A stretch of DNA of 64,000 nucleotides, taken from assembly GCF_034702125.1 (NCBI RefSeq), contig NC_085880.1, positions 42,701,885-42,765,884 of the forward strand, written 5' to 3'. The position numbers were made by a program, and so were the translations under genes. This DNA comes from Engraulis encrasicolus (Eukaryota; Chordata; Actinopteri; Clupeiformes; Engraulidae). Below the pieces are notes generated by a model. The model ran no database searches. It was not told where the DNA came from and worked only from the letters and a program-made list of their open reading frames with translations. Shown here in pieces: positions 58,746 through 64,000 of this stretch (positions within the stretch are counted from its first letter, which is position 1; every line of letters starts with the position of its first letter).

Positions 58746-59045
58746 TTAACCCATTGATGTGTAAAGCACCTGCAAAAACGCCTGCTGAATGCTTAAGCCC
58801 TTATGCCCTCAGCCTATAAAAACCTAAATATCTCAGCCTCTCATGCGCATAAAAACATTAAATAAGTTGCATGTAAACCCTAAGACCCTCATCTTGCATT
58901 AGAATGTGTTCATTTAGCTGTAACATACCCACATTGTTATCAAAAAAGCTACAATCTCAAGAGCCTGAATGCCGCGTATATGTGTCTCCAGCTAGGCACC
59001 AAAGGTCAAACAACATATAGGACTCATCAGGCTAAAATGGGTTAA
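58746..59045. mobile_element. piggyBac-like miniature element, copy 2
   Basis: TTAACCCATTGATG at the left and AAAATGGGTTAA at the right: TTAA target site with CCCATT inverted ends, as in piggyBac-type elements. Inverted relative to copies 1 and 4. Confidence 0.82.
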
Positions 59046-59271
59046 CACTCAAATGTCACCGTGTCTCTCTGTGACTTCAACAGAGTCCTGATATATGAGT
59101 TGCTGTGTGTGTCAGTCATAGGCCTTATCAGCTCAGTTGTTTTACATTCCAGTTTTATGGGCCCATGTCGGTGACAGCGAAAGAGAAACCCACAGTTTAC
59201 AATTTACATGAAGGGGTGGCTACTTCTACTTCTGGTTAACTACCAATGATTTTCTTGCCATTGGTTTAACC

Positions 59272-59602
59272 CAGTGTTTCTCAACTGGTGGGTCGCGACC
59301 CAAAAGTGGGTCGCGGAGGGGTCATGGGTGGGTCGCGGAGCCTTGGTGTAAAAAAAAAGTAATTCTAAAAAAAAAAAAAATCCAACTTTTCCTGCAACAA
59401 TTTACAACTTTTACGTTGATAGGATAGTCGTAGATACAATCTGAATGTTAATGCGAGATAGATAGCGTGCAACCAGTCATTCGAGTCTTGGTTACATTTT
59501 GAGAATTGCATTGAATTGACTTGAACGCTAAAAAAATTGGGTCGCGACCGAATGAGAGTGGAAAATGGTGGGTCCCAAGACTGTTCCAGTTGAGAACCAC
59601 TG
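59272..59602. mobile_element. hAT-like miniature element, GGGTCGCGACCC family
   Basis: CAGTGTTTCTCAACTGGTGG and CCAGTTGAGAACCACTG ends; perfect 8-bp duplication GTTTAACC (59264-59271, 59603-59610). The target is the end of the neighbouring TTAACCCATT element. Confidence 0.93.
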
Positions 59603-59604
59603 GT

Positions 59605-59809
59605 TTAACCCATTTTGTCCTAAGCCCTTTTTGGGGAAGGGTGCCCTCTGCCATTAAATACTAAAAATCTCAGCCTCCGAAGCACATACAAACATGAAAT
59701 GAGATACATTTAAAAGCTAAGACCCTCAATTTGTTCATTCACCTCTAACTTACCCACCGTTTTAATAAAACAGCTCAAATCTAAAAAACCTGAATGTATA
59801 ATGGGTTAA
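59605..59809. mobile_element. piggyBac-like miniature element, copy 3
   Basis: TTAACCCATTTTGTCC ... ATAATGGGTTAA, shortened relative to copies 2 and 4. Confidence 0.75.
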
Positions 59810-60339
59810 AGGATACTGTAACTTCAGCCAATTTCAACATGCAGTTGTAATGCTCACACTACCCGAGACTTGTCAGTAGGCCTACCTGAGATTTTTTTTC
59901 AGCCTTTTCCGAGATCCTTATCATTGTAATGAGGGCAGCTGTTAGTTTACATTTCAAAAAAACATCTGGATTTATTCCCAAAAAACATCCAAAAGGTTAT
60001 GCAACGTCAGCAGACAACTAGCAAACAGCAATACCTTTTGGGAAAATATCTGGAGTAGGCAATGATAGAGTAGGCCTATGTTAAGATGTTTTTAAATGTA
60101 AACACAAGCTGCCCCCATTAGCTCAGATCTCGGAAAGGGCTGAGCCGAAAATTGCGGCATCACCGGGTACTGACAAGTCAAGGGCAGCGTGAGCAATACA
60201 ACAGCATATTGAAATTGGCAGAAGTGCTCCTTTAATTTGTGACCATATTGAATGTCTGACCAGCCGGATGCTGACCTCTTGACGGTAAGAGATGATGTGT
60301 CTCAATTATCTGCGCTACCAGCGTACAGCGATGCAGTAA

Positions 60340-60622
60340 TTAACCCATTTTAGCCTGATGACCATATGTTGTTTGGCCTGGAGACATATATACGCTGCAT
60401 TCAGGCTCTTGAGATTTTAGCTTTTTTAATAAAAATGTGGGTATGTTACAGCTGAATGAACACATTCTAATGCAAGATGAGAGTCTTGTTTGAGAGTCAT
60501 GTTTTTATGTGCATCAGAGGCGAAGATATTTATGTTTTTGTAGGCTCAAGGCAACTTTCCCAACAAGGGCTTAGGCATTCAGCAGGCGTTTTTTGCAGGT
60601 GCTTTACGCATCAATGGCTTAA
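60340..60622. mobile_element. piggyBac-like miniature element, copy 4
   Basis: TTAACCCATTTTAGCC at the left and ATCAATGGCTTAA at the right, with the CATTCAGGCTCTTGAGATTT core shared with copies 1 and 2. Confidence 0.8.
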
Positions 60623-62810
60623 AAGAAAAATCATCCCGGTTTCACCCCATTTCTGCTCCTGAGGTAACTGTCAATCAATCTGATTGAATCGTCTCTGATC
60701 TGAACCAATCCCAATGAAACTGACTGCCGAGACCATTAAAGCATTATCTGATGTCATTAACAACCCATTGACAGTTCTAGTTTGTAAAATAAAGCCAGGC
60801 AGCTGATAAATGCCAGGTGTCCCCCTGATACATGTTGGTTGGTTTTGTTAGTTTTTCCTTTTTGATTCTAGACAAGAAGATGCTGTTGATACCGGTATGT
60901 CTCAGTGTGAAAGCCGCAGTCTGAAAAGCAGTAACATCAGAGTCATGCCTCAATAGTAGGCTGCAATATGATTTAAAAAATGAAATACCACTTCAGGTTT
61001 AGTGTGTATGTAGTCTATATAGGCCTAATGTTTCTTTCCATTGACACGAGACTGAACCACATAGATTCACTGTTCCATGTTGTGTGTCATCAGCCTACAT
61101 ACTTGAGCTTTGCTCGTAAAAGCCTGCCTTCAGGTTGAGTGTACATGTATTCTATAGAATGTTCCTTTCCATTGACACGAGACTGAACCACAGACTGTAT
61201 ATTCAGCATTCCATGCTGTGTACCAGTGCAAAGAAGAAAGTCACCAGCGTACAATCTTGAGCTTTGCTCATAAACGGTTGCCTTGCAGTCTACTACTGTA
61301 CAGTCTGGCATTTCAGTGGATCCTCAGTGGATATAGGTCAAGGATTGTACGGTATGTGTTAAAAGCGTATGGACTAACTGTATGCTAGGCTTGGGGCCCA
61401 TACACTAGGCCGTTCATTGAAGTGTCATTGAGGTGGTTTCGGTGAAGTGGTGTCTCTCACCTGTGCGGCGTGCCAGGACAAGTTGAACATAGTGTTACAC
61501 CTTTAGGCCGTCTGTGGCTTCAGATTTATGACAGTGAAGAGAGACAGCTCAGCTGAAAGATCAGAAAGCTACAGCTGTCTTCGTCTTCTTTTATACTGTA
61601 GAAGTTTTTGTTCTTTTTATGGATGTAACTTACCTTGGAAGTTTTCTCAAATCCACTGGCGAACTGTCATGGCACGTCAAACGTTACGCCAGTGTAATCC
61701 CGGTGTTATAATTTCCGAAGTTGTTAATCCAGTGTTAATCCGGAGTAATTTCAGTGTTAATCCAGTGTTTCTTTTAGTGTGTTACTGCCAGAATGAAGCA
61801 AAAGTAGCCTCATGAGTGCCAGCAAAGTAAAGACATCAACATGACAAGAAGAGACGACACCAACACCAACAATAACAATAAAAAAGTCCAAAGTGAGCAG
61901 AGAGTTTAAGAGGCGCGCTCCGCTCACCTCACCTGCCTAGCTGGGAGTCTCTGTGGGAGGGAACCCTACACCAGGTGAGCTATTCGAGGTTTTTTTTTTC
62001 ACATGCAAATACCCAACGTCTCTAATAACTTCCCACAGGCTGAGGGCAGCTCAGAACCTGTTTGGCATATTTGGCCCCTCCTCCCTCCGCACTGCTTTCT
62101 ACCTCTGTTCCAGAGATTCTTTAAGTATAGAGATATGCCAACATAATAGGTTTCTATGGGTACCTAACGCGACCAGGTTCCGGTCTGCCTAAAGGGCCGT
62201 GTCATAATGCTCCTACAATGAATAGAACAGTCCTTAGGTCTGCCTAGGTCTGCCTAAGGGGGGCCATAATAGAACCAGGAAACAATGGGCCAATGGAACC
62301 TCTCTCTCTCTCTACTCTCTCTGTCTGTCCTGCCCCTCCCACCCCCCACAACAACACCCCCCCCCACACACACACACCCACACCCACACCCACCCCAGGC
62401 CCTCTTCACTCCTCCCTCAGAGTGTAAAGTTTGTTTGAACAGAGGCAACTGTGCGTCTGATTGCTTATCAGACAACTGCCGGAGAGGGTGGCGTACGTCT
62501 GCTGCGTGTGTCCCAAAGTGCACAGGCACGAGTGCGTTCAAGGAAGCCGGCAAGGAGAGAGGGGGGGGCGGGGGGTGGACGGGTCAGTGGTCCTGGCCCG
62601 CGGGAGAGAAGGGGGTTAGAGATTCAGGAGAGGTTCTAGAGAGGTTCTTTTCAAGGTGGCACAAAAATTGGCAAAAGAGATCAAAATGTAATGTTATGAA
62701 TTTATAATGTACAGAAATGTATAACATGTTGCAGCTAGAAATTAATATTCTATGTCATTGGCTATTCAGCACAGGGGCCACATCAGGGGCCAGGAGGAAA
62801 TCTACAGCAG
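60623..62810. other. Unannotated stretch upstream of FAM83B
   Basis: A 100-bp duplication is visible at 61040-61270 (CTTTCCATTGACACGAGACT twice; GAGCTTTGCT twice). A C-rich tract with ACACCCAC units lies at 62336-62398. I see no protein-coding gene. Confidence 0.4.
61933..61985 (-). promoter_or_regulatory. fam83b: Possible untranslated first exon end of FAM83B
   Basis: On the minus strand CCAGCTAGGCAG|GTGAGG is a strong donor (a second one, GAG|GTGAGC, overlaps it). Because FAM83B exon 1 has an acceptor at 53475, an upstream untranslated exon is expected, and this is a candidate. No promoter element or CpG island supports it clearly. Confidence 0.25.
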
Positions 62811-62817
62811 AGCATGG

Positions 62818-64000
62818 CAACCCGACCGAAGCCCGACGGGCCGGGTCGGAACCCGACGGGCCGGGCCGGACTCGGACAAAAAAAAATAGAATATCTGTCG
62901 GACTCGGGTCGGGCTCGGGCTTGAACCAAACAGACATTGTGAAAATTGTAAGCAATCAGAGGAAACGTTTCAGTTCATGCAAACGGCAGTTTTGTGATTA
63001 AAAAATAAGTAATTGAATATGCATAAATGAGAATGTTGGTAGGCTACTCGTGCGAGTGACTATTATTGGCTGTACGCGCCAGTTACCAGCGGCAACATGG
63101 ACGCTCACTCCCAGTCAGCCGAGCAGGAATGCCGAGTCAACTTGCTTTCTTAATAAGCGCCAAATACAGTTGTCAGTGAACGCGTGGTCTTTTGTTGTAG
63201 GCCTAGTGTAGGCCATGTTTTAGCATGCCTTCGGTGCTGTCTTAAATGTTGAACATAAAATGACGAAGTTTGTCACTGCATTGCTCGCCAAGGATTACAT
63301 TTCCAGCAAGGGGTAGCAAGGAGCATAATATGGATTAAAGAAGACGCACACGCTACGTGGAGTTGCCTAAGGTAGGGGCGAAGAGGTTTCCTGTTACTAC
63401 TTTGTCCGCTGTGACATTTCATGTCCTTCACGTAGGTTCTTAATTCTTGTCACTTTTACTGGAGCCTACAGTTGTAACTATGCGCGTGCAACCTTTCCTG
63501 ATTTTATATTGACCGCATGGACATCAGGGGAAATGACATTCTCTTGGAGGGCCGAACAGGCTACTGTTCTTCGGGGTGAACTTATAGCCCATCCTTCTTA
63601 ACGATAAGGAGTGGCATCTTCACCGGCTCGCGGGGATTTATTTGCACTAACAGTAACGTAACAAATGCGTCCATAGCCGCGCTGACTGCATCCAAACCGT
63701 ATTCGTTAGTTTTCGCCTTTCTTATCCTCTCACGCCCCTCCCATGCATTTGATCACAGCACCCAACATCTCTGGTCTAACCGAAAGAAACATAAGGTGCG
63801 CTGTCACATGTATGCGTGTGTTTATACTTACTATGCGTGCGTAACTAAATTAGGCTACAGCAAATTGCCTCATCCTAGTTGCCTATCCTGGCTATTTATC
63901 ACGTGCTATTTTGAGTATGAAGGAGGCCACATAGAAAATATTGCTTGCGCACAGCTTCTGTTGTTATTACAGTGGTCTCGGGCTTCGGACGGGTTCGGAC
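62818..64000. mobile_element. Possible hAT-like element reaching the window edge
   Basis: GGCAACCCGACCGAAGCCCG at the left and CTCGGGCTTCGGACGGGTTC at the last bases look like inverted GC-rich ends of one element. The 1 kb between them (63000-63970) has no recognised gene. Confidence 0.35.

Overview
The window looks like nuclear DNA of a ray-finned (teleost) fish. The evidence is one multi-exon vertebrate gene with consensus splice sites, very long CA/GT microsatellites, and many fish-type repeats: hAT-like and piggyBac-like miniature elements, tRNA-derived SINEs, LINE 3' tails and a Helentron. No prokaryotic or viral genome layout is present. Most of the 64 kb is non-coding and repeat-rich.

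Region by region. At the left edge (27-223, minus) is what looks like the last coding exon of an unrecognised gene. From 0.6 to 5 kb there are nested repeats. From about 5.7 to 15.6 kb (minus) lies the coding part of a large Helentron-type rolling-circle transposon. In transcript order it has a short spliced first exon, a cysteine-peptidase-like region resembling peptidase family C76, an OTU cysteine-peptidase domain, an 18-residue repeat array, a Cys-rich segment, a Rep (HUH) nuclease, a Pif1-like helicase and a C-terminal endonuclease. Three frame changes and one in-frame stop interrupt this reading path; the last 1,835 codons are open. From 15.6 to 31.8 kb there is repeat-rich intergenic DNA with one small unexplained ORF at 27.2 kb.

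From 31,873 to 53,474 (minus) lies FAM83B. Five coding exons join without a frame break into 1,020 codons plus a stop, close to the human length of about 1,011 residues. Its exon between 51,135 and 53,188 appears to have been split by a LINE insertion that is now spliced out as a GC-AG intron. The next intron holds a TAATG pentamer array interleaved with copied pieces of the neighbouring exon. From 53.5 to 64 kb there are four related TTAA-flanked miniature elements, a LINE fragment inside a minisatellite, very long microsatellites, and a possible untranslated first exon of FAM83B near 61.9 kb.

The main biological points are the Helentron with two different cysteine-peptidase (deubiquitinase-like) regions, the apparent birth of a coding intron from a LINE in FAM83B, and the scrambled exon-fragment array beside it. 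Homology statements rest on motifs read by eye; no database search was run.
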